Below, piece after piece: positions 7,634 to 19,400 of a stretch of 50,141 bases of DNA. The DNA comes from SFTJ01 sp051871515 (GTDB taxonomy: Bacteria; Bacteroidota; Bacteroidia; Bacteroidales; Muribaculaceae). A program made the position numbers and the translations under genes. The stretch is taken from positions 1 through 50,141 of the forward strand of contig JBJECY010000044.1 in assembly GCA_051871515.1 (NCBI GenBank), in the 5' to 3' direction. The notes under the pieces were generated by a model. It had not been told where the DNA came from, searched no databases, and saw only the letters and a list, made by a program, of their open reading frames with translations. Position 1 is the stretch's first letter. Each line of letters starts with the position of its first letter.

Positions 7634-8632
7634 TCATTTGCCTTTTCTTATGGCAATCTCCTCGTTGATGTCGCGTCCGTGTCCAAGCAAAATCTTCCAC
7701 ACATACGCCTTAATGAAACCTATGCCATAGCTGCCAAGCTGCACAAAACTGCTCACAATGGCAATGCAAGCAATCTTAAGGCTACGCGTAGATGCCAGCG
7801 CCGTGACCCACAAGGCCAACACATAAGCCGCCAATGGCAAAATTGCCCACCATCGCCACAACAGCGACAGCAGCACCAACGCAGTCACCCCAAGCACAAA
7901 CACCGCAGGCAGGCAATGCACCAGCTTGAGCGAATCGGGGTAAAGCAGTTTGAGCGTGATGCGCGACATGCCAAACACATAGGTCTGACGAGAAAATTTC
8001 TTCAGGTCAACGCGGCGTTTATGATACACAAAAGCCTCTCGGATGAGCCCAATCTCAAAGCCATCCTTGCGTATGCGCGTGCTCATGTCAATGTCCTCGC
8101 TGAACATCTCTCGGAAACCGCCCACCTGCTGCCACACCTTGCGCGAATAGCCCATATTGAACGAGCGCGGCACAAATTTCTCCATCTGCACCTTTCCGCC
8201 TCTGATGCCTCCGGTGGTGAGAAAAGCCGTCATCGAGAAATTGATGGCCTTCTGCACGTCGGTAAACGACTCGTGGGCAGCATCGGGACCGCCAAAGCAC
8301 GGCACATAATGCTCGTTTAGATGGCGCTTAAGAGTTGAGAAATAGTGCGGCGGTATCACGCAGTCGCTGTCAAAAAACACAAAATACTCACCCACAGCAC
8401 GCTCAATGCCATAGTTGCGGGCAATGCTGCGACCCTCGTTGCTCTTGTAGTGATAATGCACGTCAACGCGCCCTTTGAATGGCTCAACCACATCGGCACA
8501 CGCCTCAGTGCTGCCGTCTTCCACTATCAGCACCTCAAAATCCTGCAAATCCTGGTTGGCAAGACTCTCCATCAAGTCGCGCACCTCGTCGCGGCGGTTA
8601 TACACCGGCACTATTACTGAAAAATATGGCAT
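7634..8632 (-). CDS. Family 2 glycosyltransferase with C-terminal membrane helices
   Basis: I place the start at the ATG at 8630-8632 (332 residues, MPYFSVIVPVYNRRDEV). The longer frame to 8731 would begin above the promoter -7 element (8678-8685) and so would not be transcribed. The GT-A fold is clear: SVIVPVYN at the N-terminus, VEDGS, and the DxD motif in FFDSDCVI. SEDIDMSTRIRKDGFEIG follows, as in GT2 enzymes. Three or so hydrophobic helices near the C-terminus (for example PAVFVLGVTALVLLSLLWRW) anchor it in the inner membrane. It probably transfers a sugar onto a lipid- or envelope-linked acceptor. The substrate is unknown. It is co-transcribed with radC. Confidence 0.85.
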   Translation of the reverse strand: MPYFSVIVPVYNRRDEVRDLMESLANQDLQDFEVLIVEDGSTEACADVVEPFKGRVDVHYHYKSNEGRSIARNYGIERAVGEYFVFFDSDCVIPPHYFSTLKRHLNEHYVPCFGGPDAAHESFTDVQKAINFSMTAFLTTGGIRGGKVQMEKFVPRSFNMGYSRKVWQQVGGFREMFSEDIDMSTRIRKDGFEIGLIREAFVYHKRRVDLKKFSRQTYVFGMSRITLKLLYPDSLKLVHCLPAVFVLGVTALVLLSLLWRWWAILPLAAYVLALWVTALASTRSLKIACIAIVSSFVQLGSYGIGFIKAYVWKILLGHGRDINEEIAIRKGK

Positions 8633-8677
8633 ATCGTAGTATCGTTTTTGTTTGGTTTCACTTATGTTTACTTCACG

Positions 8678-8710
8678 CAAAAGTAATAAATAATAGCCAA
8701 TTCTCACAAT
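8678..8710 (-). promoter_or_regulatory. Promoter of the GT2-radC operon
   Basis: TACTTTTG (8678-8685, minus) fits the -7 consensus. ATTG (8707-8710) lies 21 bases upstream as a weak -33 box. The predicted start is near 8671, which supports the ATG at 8632. Confidence 0.55.
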
Positions 8711-8848
8711 CTTTTGCAGCATCAGCCCCATGCATTATTATTAAATATTCTTAACATTAACATTATTAACACCATAATTTACGTTATCCAACAAAATAAT
8801 TACTAACTTAGCATATTAAACGTGCACCGGCACATCGCACTGAGCCTT

Positions 8849-10303
8849 ATGATTAACGCCTTGATGTTGACAATATCAATTATTGACTGGGTGTATGTCG
8901 TAATCACCACGGCATATATCTGCACCGTGCTCAGTATCATTTGGGTGGTAATTTCAGAAAACCGCAACCCGGTGCGCTCATTAGCGTGGATAACCGTGTT
9001 GCTCATGCTCCCGGTGTTTGGCGTGATTCTCTACATGTTTTTTGGGCGCTCGCTCAAAAGCAAAATACTCTCAACACAGCGTCTCAAACGCATCATCCCT
9101 CAGCAGCTAAAAGCTTACGAGGTTGACCCCGACACGCTCAATTTCTCAATGCAAACGCGCCAATCAGTGCGCCTTGCTCACACCATGTGCCGCGCCTACT
9201 ACTTCACCGGCAACAAGGTTGACATCTTCACCAACGGCACCGACAAGTTTGCCGCGCTCAAAGCCGACCTTATGGCAGCCAAGCACTACATCAACATGCA
9301 GTATTACATCTTTGAGAACGACCGCATTGGCCGCGAGATACAGCAATTGCTCATACTCAAAGCCCGGCAAGGCGTGAAAGTGCGGCTCATCTACGATGGC
9401 GTAGGCTCGTTTAAGGTGCATAAGAAATTTTTCAATGCCATGCGCCAAGCCGGAGTTGAGGTTTATCCCTTTATGCGCATCAACTTCCCGCAGTTTGCCC
9501 AACGCGTCAACTGGCGCAACCACCGCAAAATACTGGTGATTGACGGCACATGCAGCTACATTGGCGGCATGAACATAGCCGACCGCTATATTGACGGCTG
9601 CAAATGGGGCACACACGGCGTGTGGCGCGACACTCACCTGCGCATAGCCGGCCCGTCGGTGATGGCTCTGCAACACTCATTTGCCCTCGACTGGAACTTC
9701 ACCAGCAAACACCCCATTCATGACGACGTGCCCAACGAGTGGCCGCAGACCGGGCAAGCCGGCATACAACTCGTCACCAGCGGTCCCATGAGTCAGTGGA
9801 ACAACATTGCTATGATGATGCTTCACGCCATCAGCAACGCCAAGCAATGCATATTCCTGCAAACGCCCTATTTCCTGCCCACCGAATCGCTGCTTAAGGC
9901 CCTGCAGACTGCCGCCCTAAGCGGCATTGACGTGCGCATCATGATTCCGCAACGCAGCGACTCAACGATGCTGCAACGAGCCTCCTACTCCTACGTTAGC
10001 CAATGCCTGCACGCTGGCATCAAAGTGTTGCTCTACACCGCCGGTATGTTACACGCCAAGACGCTGGTGGTTGACGACGAACTGAGCACCGTTGGCTCAA
10101 CCAACTTCGACTTCCGCAGCTTTGAACACAACTATGAGGGCAACGTATTCATCTACGACCGCCAAATCAACCGTCAGCTCAAAGACATCTTCATTGACGA
10201 CTCGGAACACTGCATTGAGTGCGACCAAAAACAATGGCTGTCACGCCCCAAAGGCACACGCATGCTTGAATCGTTAATTAGGCTGCTCAGCCCGGTGCTG
10301 TGA
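8849..10303 (+). CDS. cls: Cardiolipin synthase (phospholipase D family)
   Basis: The protein condenses phosphatidylglycerol (or PG with PE) into cardiolipin at the inner membrane. Two N-terminal helices (DWVYVVITTAYICTVLSIIWVV and LAWITVLLMLPVFGVILYMFF) flank SENRNPVRS, the usual Cls PLDc_N segment. Two HKD motifs follow: HRKILVID, with His, Lys and Asp at 234, 236 and 241 of the GTG-started frame, and HAKTLVVDD at 411, 413 and 418. The open frame extends to a GTG at 8822; I prefer the ATG at 8849 (484 residues), and an ATG at 8864 is also possible. A weak -7 box TAACTTAG lies at 8803-8810. It is monocistronic. Confidence 0.93.
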   Translation: MINALMLTISIIDWVYVVITTAYICTVLSIIWVVISENRNPVRSLAWITVLLMLPVFGVILYMFFGRSLKSKILSTQRLKRIIPQQLKAYEVDPDTLNFSMQTRQSVRLAHTMCRAYYFTGNKVDIFTNGTDKFAALKADLMAAKHYINMQYYIFENDRIGREIQQLLILKARQGVKVRLIYDGVGSFKVHKKFFNAMRQAGVEVYPFMRINFPQFAQRVNWRNHRKILVIDGTCSYIGGMNIADRYIDGCKWGTHGVWRDTHLRIAGPSVMALQHSFALDWNFTSKHPIHDDVPNEWPQTGQAGIQLVTSGPMSQWNNIAMMMLHAISNAKQCIFLQTPYFLPTESLLKALQTAALSGIDVRIMIPQRSDSTMLQRASYSYVSQCLHAGIKVLLYTAGMLHAKTLVVDDELSTVGSTNFDFRSFEHNYEGNVFIYDRQINRQLKDIFIDDSEHCIECDQKQWLSRPKGTRMLESLIRLLSPVL

Positions 10304-10364
10304 CGCGCACACCCAAACAGCCCATTTTTGCCACCGCTTGATGTTTTATCTCACATATTATGCG

Positions 10365-10372
10365 TACCTTTG
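10365..10372 (+). promoter_or_regulatory. -7 element of ispE
   Basis: TACCTTTG fits TAnnTTTG about 80 bases above ispE. A clear TTTG at the -33 spacing is not visible. The stretch from 10304 to here holds no gene. Confidence 0.5.
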
Positions 10373-10452
10373 CAACGCAGAACCATTGACGTGCCAATCA
10401 CCACAAGGTTCTGCATCTTCTCATCAACAATAAACTTTACAAAACTGCAAAC

Positions 10453-11280
10453 ATGATAAGCTTTCCCAACGCAAAAATCAACCTCGGGCTCAACATAGTG
10501 AACCGCCGCCCCGACGGGTATCACGACATTGAAACCGTGTTCTATCCTATATGCCTTGAAGATTCACTCGAGATAGTGCCCGCCAAGGCATCACAACCCA
10601 CCACCCTGCAGTGCCACGGCATCACCGTTGACTGCCCAATGGAGAAAAACTTAGTGACCAAAGCGTTCCGCCTGCTGCAACGCGAGTTCAATCTGCCAGA
10701 AGTGGAGATGCACCTCTACAAGCACATTCCCCACGGTGCCGGATTGGGAGGCGGCAGCAGCGACGCCTCAAGCGCACTGCTGATGCTCAACAGCATGTTC
10801 TCACTGGGGCTTAGCGACAGTCAACTGGCACAGCGCGCCGCCACACTTGGTGCCGACTGCGCATTCTTCATCTACAACAAGCCCATGATGGCAACCGGCA
10901 TAGGCAATGTGTTCACTCCCATCAGCCTGAGCCTTGCCGGGAAACACCTGCTGCTGGTGAAGCCAGCCATTGCTGTGCCCACAGCACAAGCCTACGCACA
11001 AGTCACACCCAAACCGGCCGTCACACCGCTGCCACAACTGCTCTCCCAACCCATCGACCGCTGGCAAGAAACCGTGGTCAACGACTTTGAGGCGAGCGTG
11101 TTTGCGCAACACCCCACACTGGGCAACATCAAGCAGCAAATCATTCAAGCAGGAGCGGTTTATGCAGCCATGAGCGGCTCAGGGTCAACCCTGTTTGGGA
11201 TATTTGATAATGCCAATATGGCAGAGCGTGCGCAACAGCTGTTCACCGATTGCGACACTTATTGCATTAATTTGCAATAA
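10453..11280 (+). CDS. ispE: 4-diphosphocytidyl-2-C-methyl-D-erythritol kinase
   Basis: The 275-residue GHMP kinase phosphorylates CDP-methylerythritol in the MEP route to isoprenoid precursors. The N-terminus FPNAKINLGLNI carries the conserved Lys8. The GHMP ATP-binding motif IPHGAGLGGGSSDAS is at 92-106, with Asp104 probably the catalytic base. The C-terminal motif AAMSGSGSTLFGIF completes the family signature. Length is typical. grpE follows after a 96-base gap that contains a short palindrome, AGTTTG-G-CAAACT (11298-11310). I cannot tell whether grpE has its own promoter. Confidence 0.95.
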   Translation: MISFPNAKINLGLNIVNRRPDGYHDIETVFYPICLEDSLEIVPAKASQPTTLQCHGITVDCPMEKNLVTKAFRLLQREFNLPEVEMHLYKHIPHGAGLGGGSSDASSALLMLNSMFSLGLSDSQLAQRAATLGADCAFFIYNKPMMATGIGNVFTPISLSLAGKHLLLVKPAIAVPTAQAYAQVTPKPAVTPLPQLLSQPIDRWQETVVNDFEASVFAQHPTLGNIKQQIIQAGAVYAAMSGSGSTLFGIFDNANMAERAQQLFTDCDTYCINLQ

Positions 11281-11376
11281 TTTTGCTTCAAACGGCAAGT
11301 TTGGCAAACTCTTTGCAGTCAACATAAGCACAGCATAACATTCACACGTTGAAAAATTAAAACTACAAGATATATT

Positions 11377-11997
11377 ATGTCAAAAAAGCAAAAGAAAGAA
11401 AATATCGAAGCACAAGAAACAATAAATAATACAGCCCAGTCGGCTCAAGAAGCTTCTGCTAACGAAACTGAGCAGACCGCACAAGAGACCGCCGAGGGCC
11501 AACAAGCACCTGAGCAGGACGAAAGCCAAGCTCAAACCTCGGCCGAAGATACTATTGCCGCGTTGCAAGCCGAGATTGAAAAGCAGAAAAACGAATACCT
11601 CTTTCTGATGGCTGAATTCGACAACTTCCGCAAGCGCACACTTAAGGAGAAAGCCGAGCTCATACGCAACGCCGGCGAGAAAGCCTTTGAAACGCTGTTG
11701 CCGGTGGTTGACGACTTTGAACGTGCCATCAAGGCCAACGAAACCTCGAGCGACATCGACGCCGTGAAAGAAGGTTTCACACTCATCTACAACAAACTCA
11801 TCAAATACCTCAACGACAATCAGGTGAAAGCCATTGAATCGACCGGCTGCGACTTTAACACCGAGCTGCACGAGGCTGTGGCAACCTTCCCCGCCAACGA
11901 CCCTCAGGCCAAAGGGAAAGTGTTTGACACAATCACCACCGGATACACCATCAACGACAAGGTGCTGCGCCATGCCAAAGTGGTGGTGGCACAATAA
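11377..11997 (+). CDS. grpE: GrpE, nucleotide exchange factor of DnaK
   Basis: The 206-residue protein has a long acidic Gln/Glu-rich N-terminal tail (about 1-60). A helical region follows, then the GrpE core LMAEFDNFRKRTLKEKAELI, and the beta-domain ends GYTINDKVLRHAKVVVAQ. GrpE dimers release ADP from DnaK during the chaperone cycle. dnaJ follows 51 bases downstream, the standard grpE-dnaJ pair; dnaK itself is not in the window. No CIRCE element (TTAGCACTC-N9-GAGTGCTAA) is visible upstream. Confidence 0.96.
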   Translation: MSKKQKKENIEAQETINNTAQSAQEASANETEQTAQETAEGQQAPEQDESQAQTSAEDTIAALQAEIEKQKNEYLFLMAEFDNFRKRTLKEKAELIRNAGEKAFETLLPVVDDFERAIKANETSSDIDAVKEGFTLIYNKLIKYLNDNQVKAIESTGCDFNTELHEAVATFPANDPQAKGKVFDTITTGYTINDKVLRHAKVVVAQ

Positions 11998-12048
11998 CAA
12001 AAAAATTGGCGTTGAGAGAGCAACATTATTACCACAGTTGAAAGTTAT

Positions 12049-13227
12049 ATGGCAGAAAAAAGAGATTACTACGAAGTGCTCGGCGTGAGCAAAAACGCCA
12101 CCGACGACGAGCTCAAAAAAGCCTACCGCAAGGTGGCTATGAAATATCACCCCGACCGACAAACCGGTAAAAGCGACGCTGAGAAGAAAGATGCCGAAGA
12201 GAAATTTAAAGAAGCGGCTGAAGCTTACAGCGTGCTCAGCGATAAGGACAAGCGCGCCCGCTACGACCAATTTGGGCATGCCGGAGTTAACGGTGCCGGC
12301 GGCGCAGGCGGCTTTGGCGGCGGCTTCTCAAACATCAACGACATCTTCTCGCAATTTGGCGACATCTTTAGCGGTTTTGGCGGATTCGGAGGCTTTGGCG
12401 GTTTTGGCGGAGGCAGCCGAGGAGGCAGCAGCCGCGTGAACCGTGGCACTGACTTGCGCGTGAGAGTGAAAGTGAACCTCAAAGAGGTGGCTCACGGAGT
12501 GGAAAAGAAGCTCAAAATACCACGCATGGTGGCCTGCCCCGATTGCAAAGGCACTGGCGCGAAGAATGGCACCGCCTTTGAGACCTGCTCACACTGCCAC
12601 GGCTCAGGTGTGGTTGTCAAAGTGCAACAAACCATACTCGGCTCAATGCAAACCCAAACCACCTGTCCGCACTGCAAAGGCGAAGGCAAAATCATCAAAG
12701 AGAAATGCCCAAAATGCGGCGGTATGGGTCTTGAACGCAGGGAGCAAGTGGTGAGCGTGAACATCCCTGCCGGCGTTGCCGACGGCATGATGCTGCGCAT
12801 GCAAGGCTACGGCAACGATGCCCGCGGCAGTGGCGTGCCCGGCGACCTCATCATTCAGATTGAAGAAGAACCAGATAACGAGCTGCAACGCGACGGCGAA
12901 GACCTCATCTATAACCTTATGCTCGACTTCCCAACAGCCGTGTTTGGCGGCAAAGTGGAAGTGCCAACCGTTGACGGACGCGTGCGCCTCACCATTGACC
13001 CGGGCACACAACCCGGCAAAATGCTGCGACTGCGCAACAAGGGTCTGCCCTCGCCCAACGGCTACGGCACAGGCGATATGCTGGTGAACATCATGGTTTA
13101 CGTGCCTGAGCACCTCAACAGCGAGGAACGCCGCGCCATTGAGATGTTGCGCGATTCTGAGAACATCAAGCCTTCTGAATCAACAAAAAAACGCGTCTTT
13201 GACCGTTTGCGCCACATCTTCGACTGA
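12049..13227 (+). CDS. dnaJ: DnaJ, Hsp40 co-chaperone
   Basis: The 392-residue class I (type A) DnaJ has every expected part. The J-domain begins RDYYEVLGVSK and carries HPD at 34-36. A Gly/Phe-rich linker covers about 80-135 (GGFGGFGGFGGFGGG). The zinc-finger region has four CxxCxGxG-type repeats (CPDCKGTG, CSHCHGSG, CPHCKGEG, CPKCGGMG). C-terminal substrate-binding domains follow. It delivers unfolded proteins to DnaK and stimulates its ATPase. It forms an operon with grpE and ends at a strong hairpin (13263-13304). Confidence 0.97.
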   Translation: MAEKRDYYEVLGVSKNATDDELKKAYRKVAMKYHPDRQTGKSDAEKKDAEEKFKEAAEAYSVLSDKDKRARYDQFGHAGVNGAGGAGGFGGGFSNINDIFSQFGDIFSGFGGFGGFGGFGGGSRGGSSRVNRGTDLRVRVKVNLKEVAHGVEKKLKIPRMVACPDCKGTGAKNGTAFETCSHCHGSGVVVKVQQTILGSMQTQTTCPHCKGEGKIIKEKCPKCGGMGLERREQVVSVNIPAGVADGMMLRMQGYGNDARGSGVPGDLIIQIEEEPDNELQRDGEDLIYNLMLDFPTAVFGGKVEVPTVDGRVRLTIDPGTQPGKMLRLRNKGLPSPNGYGTGDMLVNIMVYVPEHLNSEERRAIEMLRDSENIKPSESTKKRVFDRLRHIFD

Positions 13228-13262
13228 TTGCCCAAAGCAATAACATTCTCAAAATCAAATAT

Positions 13263-13304
13263 AAAGATTGGCATCCTCAAAAAAGGGATGCCAATCTTTT
13301 TTTC
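13263..13304 (+). terminator. Intrinsic terminator of grpE-dnaJ
   Basis: A perfect 14-bp stem, AAAGATTGGCATCC (13263-13276) with GGATGCCAATCTTT (13286-13299), runs into a T-rich tract. Confidence 0.9.
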
Positions 13305-13314
13305 TCTCTTACAC

Positions 13315-13359
13315 AAAAATCGGGAGGATACCGAGCAGAAGTTTTTGCAGTATCCTCCC
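13315..13359 (-). terminator. Intrinsic terminator of the giant T9SS protein gene
   Basis: GGGAGGATAC (13322-13331) pairs with GTATCCTCCC (13350-13359) in a perfect 10-bp stem. On the minus strand it is followed by GATTTTTGTG. It lies about 55 bases past the stop codon of the gene at 13415-19642. Confidence 0.75.
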
Positions 13360-13414
13360 TAACAACAGATTAGATTAAAGGCAATCAGATTTAATTACTT
13401 AAGTTACCTTATCA

Positions 13415-16400
13415 TTACATTTTCACAAACTGCTTTCTTATTACGCCATTGGGTGAGGCAATTTCAATTACATATACGCCGCTTGCCAAAGCACTCACGT
13501 TGATTGGCGCCTGGCCGGCAATCACCTCGCTACCCACAAGCTGTCCGTTTATTGAATAGATGTTCACCTTAGCGCCATCGTCAACACCACTCACATAGAG
13601 CACATCGACGGTTGGCACAGGATAAACACTCACGCCGTCGGCTTGCTTAGCCTGATGGCTGATGCCCGAAGGCTTGGCTGCGCCAAGTTGGTCGAGGCAT
13701 ACATACGAGGGCACACCGCTTTGCGATGCCATGACGTTAACCGCGAGCTTAACCACATTGCCCAGGCAGCTGAGGTCAACCCATTGCCATTGCGTGAGCA
13801 TAGAGTGGCACGATTCGTCGTCCGAGGTGTAATCGGCAAGATAATATTCAACCGAATTGGCATTGTCGTCAACATCGTAGCCGGTGAATGTCACCTTGAA
13901 GAAATCACCTGTTGTAAACGCCTTAGTGTAGCCATCGCCCTCGGTCATGCTCTTCACTGCCCATGCAGTGTTGTTGATATACACGCCCGAAATGGTTTCG
14001 CCCTCAAGGCTGTTAGTAAGCTCTATTGTCGGCGTTGTGTAATAACCTGAGTAAACTACGGCATAAGCGCCCGTATCCTCAGCACCGCCGCCGGCAGCAG
14101 TGTTATATTGGTCGTTGATGGCTGAGAAAGTGTTGCCGCTGCAATTGGCATAAGCAAACGATTCCCAATAGCTCCAATCACTTCTCCTAAAGTTGTTGAA
14201 TACAAACGAGCCGCTATAGAACGTGTCACCGCCATCGCAGTCGCCATTCCACCATGAGTTTGCAGGCAGATAGTTGTCGTCGAAAGTGGCATTTGCCATA
14301 TCACCCAACACATACACTGCCGTTTTGCTCTCAAGTGATTGACCGTCGGCACTGGTTACAGTGAGACGATATTGACTGGTCACCTCAGGAGCAACCGAGA
14401 GCACCATTTCCGTGCCCACCACTTCATTCATTTGGTTGCGCCATTCATAGGTGCGCGGTTCGTCGCCACCGCTCACTGTTGGCTCAATGGCAACACTCTC
14501 TCCGGCATCAACAAGGTCGTAGATAGCCGGCAAATCGAGCTTCAATTCGGTGATGGTGCGTTTTGTGGTGATAACGTCGGTAGCCACTATTTCTGAAAGA
14601 ACACCAAGTGCACTCTCCATCATAAAGTAAGCCTTATATTCGGTTTGTTGGTCAAGGCCTGTAAACGACGATGCGACCTCGGCATCAGCAATGCAATCAA
14701 CGGCATCAGTTGCCTGCATCATCTCTGCATCAGGAGCATCATCAGCGGCTTTTTGCAACTTGGCATATAGCTTGCCGCCCACATTCCACATGGTCTTTAC
14801 GCTTATTGCCACGTCGCTAACGCTGCTCACCACAGGGTATCCTTCAGCAATCTCGGGGACCTCTTGCACCACCTCAACATATTCATAAGCGCCATAGGTT
14901 GGAGTTGTGGCACTGCGAGGTGTGCCGTCGATGTCAACGGTCACTTCGCTCAATGGTGTAGCGCCACGCATATTGCCAGCAGCCATCAGCCTGAGGTCGG
15001 TTTCGCTCACAAACTCGGCTTGCTCGTTTATGCTTGACACGTCGCCGGTGATTTGGGCATATTCTTCAAGCGTGGTTGCCAAGTCTTTCACCAAGATATC
15101 TGAGGCGGCATAATAGGCGTTGTTGTTAAGGCCCATTGCCTTCATGTGCTCCTCGCTGTTGAGATAGAGCACAGCCGAACCGGTGGCAAAACTTTGCAGT
15201 ATGTTGTTCTCGACCTTGAAGTTTGCCAAGTCAACGCTTGTTCCGCCAGTGTAGAAGGCATAACCAGCCACACCGCCAACGCGCACAGTGTTGTGCAGCA
15301 CCTTCATGTTGCGCGAGTCGGCAGCAACGTAGAGTGCCGAGGTATAAGCATTGGGCGATGCTGTGACTGAAATCACATTATTATAAATCAGGGCAGGACG
15401 GTTCTCGTCACCTTGTGTGGTGGTGCGAATATACAAGCCGTTGCTGTAATAGGCTTGAGTGTTGATGAGCACATTATTGCGCACAATCAGCTCACCACGG
15501 CATCGCGAAATGTCAATACTGCTATAATTGGTCTTTTGTGTTGCGGTTGACATCACCACGTTGCCATCAATGAGAGCATCAACCTCGTCGCTCACATAGA
15601 TGCCCTTTGAGCAAGCATCGGTAACGGTGTTGCCACGCACCACAAGGCCTTGTTCTCTTGAATACATCACATAAGTTGTACCGCCAAGATACATGGCAAT
15701 ATATCCACCCTCAAAGGCACAATCTTCAATGGTCATGAAGTCGTTGTTGCAGCCCTCGCTGTTGAGTGCCTCGGCCTTAATCAGGCTCATTCCCGACGAA
15801 CCCGAAAGCACCAAGTCGGCTTTCACAACGCAGTTTTTGAGAGTGAAATGGCGGCTTTGGTCATAAACATGCACAGCATAAGGATATGATTGGCTTTGTG
15901 GCTGAATGGTTATATCTTGCAATGTGACATAAGGCGTGTGCACCACAGCAAACATGCCATATTTGGTTTCGCCATAAGCAGGCTCAGAATATCCCGAACC
16001 GGTGATTATCACTTTTGTGCGGTCAGCTGAACGAGATGCGAATGTTATGCTATGTTCAGCACTTGCACCATCCACCTGATTAACCATCACATTCTCAGCG
16101 TAAGTGCCGTCTTCAATCAAGAACGTCACAGCACCCTCAACGCCATCGGCAAGTGCATCAACGGCATCGCCAATGGTTGCATAGTGAGCATCGTCCGATG
16201 AGCCAATCACAAACTCACCCTTCAGACCCTCTCTCACACTGCGAGTGGCAGCTGCGGCGTCAATCTTCTCAGCTGCAATTTCTTCACCGCCAATGGTGAG
16301 CGATGCCAATTGCGCTGTTATGGCATTATCTTTTTGAGCATCGGCTGCCACATCCACGGCAAGCCAGAAATAATAGTCGCCGTCGCTGCTTAGGTTCATC

Positions 16401-19400
16401 GCTTCAACCGGAACGAGCGTCACTTCGCCATCACTTGGCTCAGCCGAGGCAAGCAACTGTCCGTTGCCAAAGTTATCAGCCGAAGCCGTATAGAACAGTT
16501 TTGCCATAGCCACATCACCCTCGTTATCGGTGCCATTGAGCGAGAATTTAAACGAATCAACCGTCAAAGGATTCTTGTCGCCGGCTACGTTGACTTTCAC
16601 TTTCAGCAACTCGGCATTAGTTGAGCCGCGCACTATTCCGCTCTTGCTTGTTGCCGCGGCCGATGTCACAGCTGTCACCTCATAGTTTTCGCGCTGATGC
16701 AGCCCAATCTCAACCTCAAAGCCCGCTGTTAACGTAGCATAAGATGTGGTGACAAAACGCACCGTTATTGACCCATCGGCAGCCTTCGACACTAAGTTAA
16801 CCGGTCCTGTTGTGCCGCTGAAATAAGTGGATGTGCCAAGCAGATTATCAGAATTAACTTCACGGCCGCTATACAGATAGAACTTACCTGTTCCGGTGGC
16901 AAACTGTATTGAGTTGATGCTAACAATTGCATCTTCCTTGCCGGGAACAAATGTAACCGTGCCATCAAAGCTATTTGAGAAGTTGCCATCGGGGCCGCCA
17001 TCATCATAGAGCAGCAGCGAACGGGTCACCGTGACCACTCCGTTATCGCCGTTTGCCAAAATCATTTGGTTCTTCACCGTGTACTCGCCTTCGGGGTCGC
17101 CCTCGGCAATGTTCACGGTTTCTCCATCGGCTGTGGTGAGCGACACAATTTTTGCATCAATTGTGGCATCGCTCTCTGCTTCGGTGTCAACATCAGCCAC
17201 CACCCACAAATAGTGATGCTCGTTGCTGAGATTGAGTGCACCCTCAATGAGAATATCGCCATCGCTCAACTCAGTGACGCTGCCAAACAAAGTGACAGCA
17301 TTGGCAAAATCGGCATCTTCGCCCGAGCTCAACACATCAACCTTGCTGATGCTTGCCTGAGTGCCTTTCAGATTCAAAGTCACACCAGTAAGCTCTTTTG
17401 TGGTGAGTGTTCCCTCGGTAGCTACGTCGATGCGCAACAGCTGAACCGCCTTGCTACCGGGTGTTACGTTGCCATTGCCAGCCTGACTAACCGACACGTT
17501 GGTTATGGTCATGTCATGGTCAACAAAAGGCTTAACGGTGGCATTCCAGCCCGTACCGGCATAATAGCTTGTTTCAGTGTTGGGATTAAACTTCACAGTG
17601 AGCGAGCCGTCGTCAGCCGTTGAATAGAGCTTCTTGCCGGGGCCTGTTGTTGCCTCGTCCGACGAGCTGAGTTTCCACAACAGATTGCTGCTGTCAGTCC
17701 CTGTTCCGCTATATACCTCAAACACTGCCTTAACTCCGTAGCTCGACGATGAGTAATATACATCAAAGTCGTTAAACTCAATCACCGCCTTGGCGTTGGC
17801 ATCGGCAGGAGTGAATGTCACCACGTAATTGGCCATCTCATATTCATATTTCGATGGCGTTATTGAGCTTTTTGTATCGGTGAAAGTCCATGTATCATAA
17901 ATGGTGTGGCTGTGAGAGCCCATCACGGCGCGGCACACGTTTTCAACCACGCGGCTGGCATTCACTGCCTCGGCAGGAGCGTTATTCACATCGCCAACAG
18001 TAACGCCGTCAAACGTCAAGCCAAGCACTTGTGCATTAAGAGCACTCTCGGCAACGTCAATTGCCACAGCAAAATAGTTATTGCCCTCGGCAATCAGTTG
18101 TTCGCCGGTAACGCTCACCTTGTCGCCTGAAACCGTTGCTTCGCCAAACAAATTGGATGTTGAGAAAGTGACATTCTCACCAAGATAATACACCTTGACG
18201 CTCTTCATCGCCAAAGCGCCCTCGGTCACACCCAAGTCAATGGCACTCACGTTCAGCGGATTCAGCTGATTATCGGCATAGACATTCACAATCACAAACG
18301 GTGCGTCGGTTTGTCCGGCACACACGGTCGATTCACTTGCCACAGTGCCAGTTACCGACTTCAGCGTCATATCGCCTGGCACGAATTGCGACACGGTAGC
18401 CTCCCACCCTTCGGCAGGCACACCTGTGACGCTCGTAAGTGTCACCGTGAGCGAACCATCGTCGGCTGTTGATTTCACTATCTTGCTGCTCTCGCTAAGC
18501 AGAGTGTACAGCAAATTAGCCTCGTCGGCTTCACGGCCGTTATATATCTTCAGCACATCGTTCTTGCCAATGGTTGATGTGTTAAATATTGCCAGTTTGG
18601 TGAAGTCAATCTTCACCTTGCTGCCCTCAGTGGCAGGCACAAAGGTGACTTGACCCACAAAATCGAGCGCTATCTTGCCGGTTTTGCCGCCGTCGTCATA
18701 GAACTCGGCATCGTCGCCAATGATGAACGTGGTGGCATTGGCTGGCATCAATATCACATTGTCAACTGTCACACCCTCGCCTTGCAACGTGGTTGGGGTG
18801 CGTTCTTCGTCATTCACCGTCACCACACCAATTGTTGGCGACGGGATGGTGCCGGCAGCATCAGGCAGCACATCGGCAACCACAATAAAATCGTTTGATT
18901 TTGGTTTCAGAGTGATGTTCTCAACGCGGAGCTCATCGCCTGCTTCTGCTGCCGTGGCGAGCAGATTATCATCAGAAACCGAACCTCGGTAAAGGCGCAC
19001 GTTGCTCACCTGAGTGCTTTCGGCGAGAGCAGAGCAATCAATGCTCAGTTCGTTGAGCGTCAAGGCATTGTTGCCACCATCGGTCACTACACTGACCCCA
19101 AAGATGGTTTGGTCCTTGCTGCCACGAGTCACATTGGCAAGGCCGCTCATCACCGTGGTGCCCACATATTCCATATCTTTGGCAGAAACAGCCATTATAG
19201 TGGCCTTCCAACCAGTTCCGGAGCCCGACCCTTTACAATGATAAAGGACCGACAACTGGCCCGAAACAGCCGTATAGCTTTGCCCAGCAGTGCTTCCGCT
19301 CAGCTCTGCCAAATAGTCTGATTTCACAACGCCGGAGAAGTAATCTGTAAACTCGGCATCTCCATCATAAATGTAAAGCTTTGCCACTCCACCCAAATCA

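Noticed and set aside
8633..8731. N-terminal extension of the GT2 glycosyltransferase
   Set aside because: It would start above the -7 element at 8678-8685, and the family starts at MPYFSVIVPVYN.
11298..11310. AGTTTG-G-CAAACT as a heat-shock operator for grpE-dnaJ
   Set aside because: It is short, unlike CIRCE or any heat-shock site I know, and no -7 element is clearly placed beside it.
11380..12279. 299-codon minus-strand frame opposite grpE and the start of dnaJ
   Set aside because: It is the antisense shadow of GC-biased grpE/dnaJ codons; both plus-strand genes are unambiguous.
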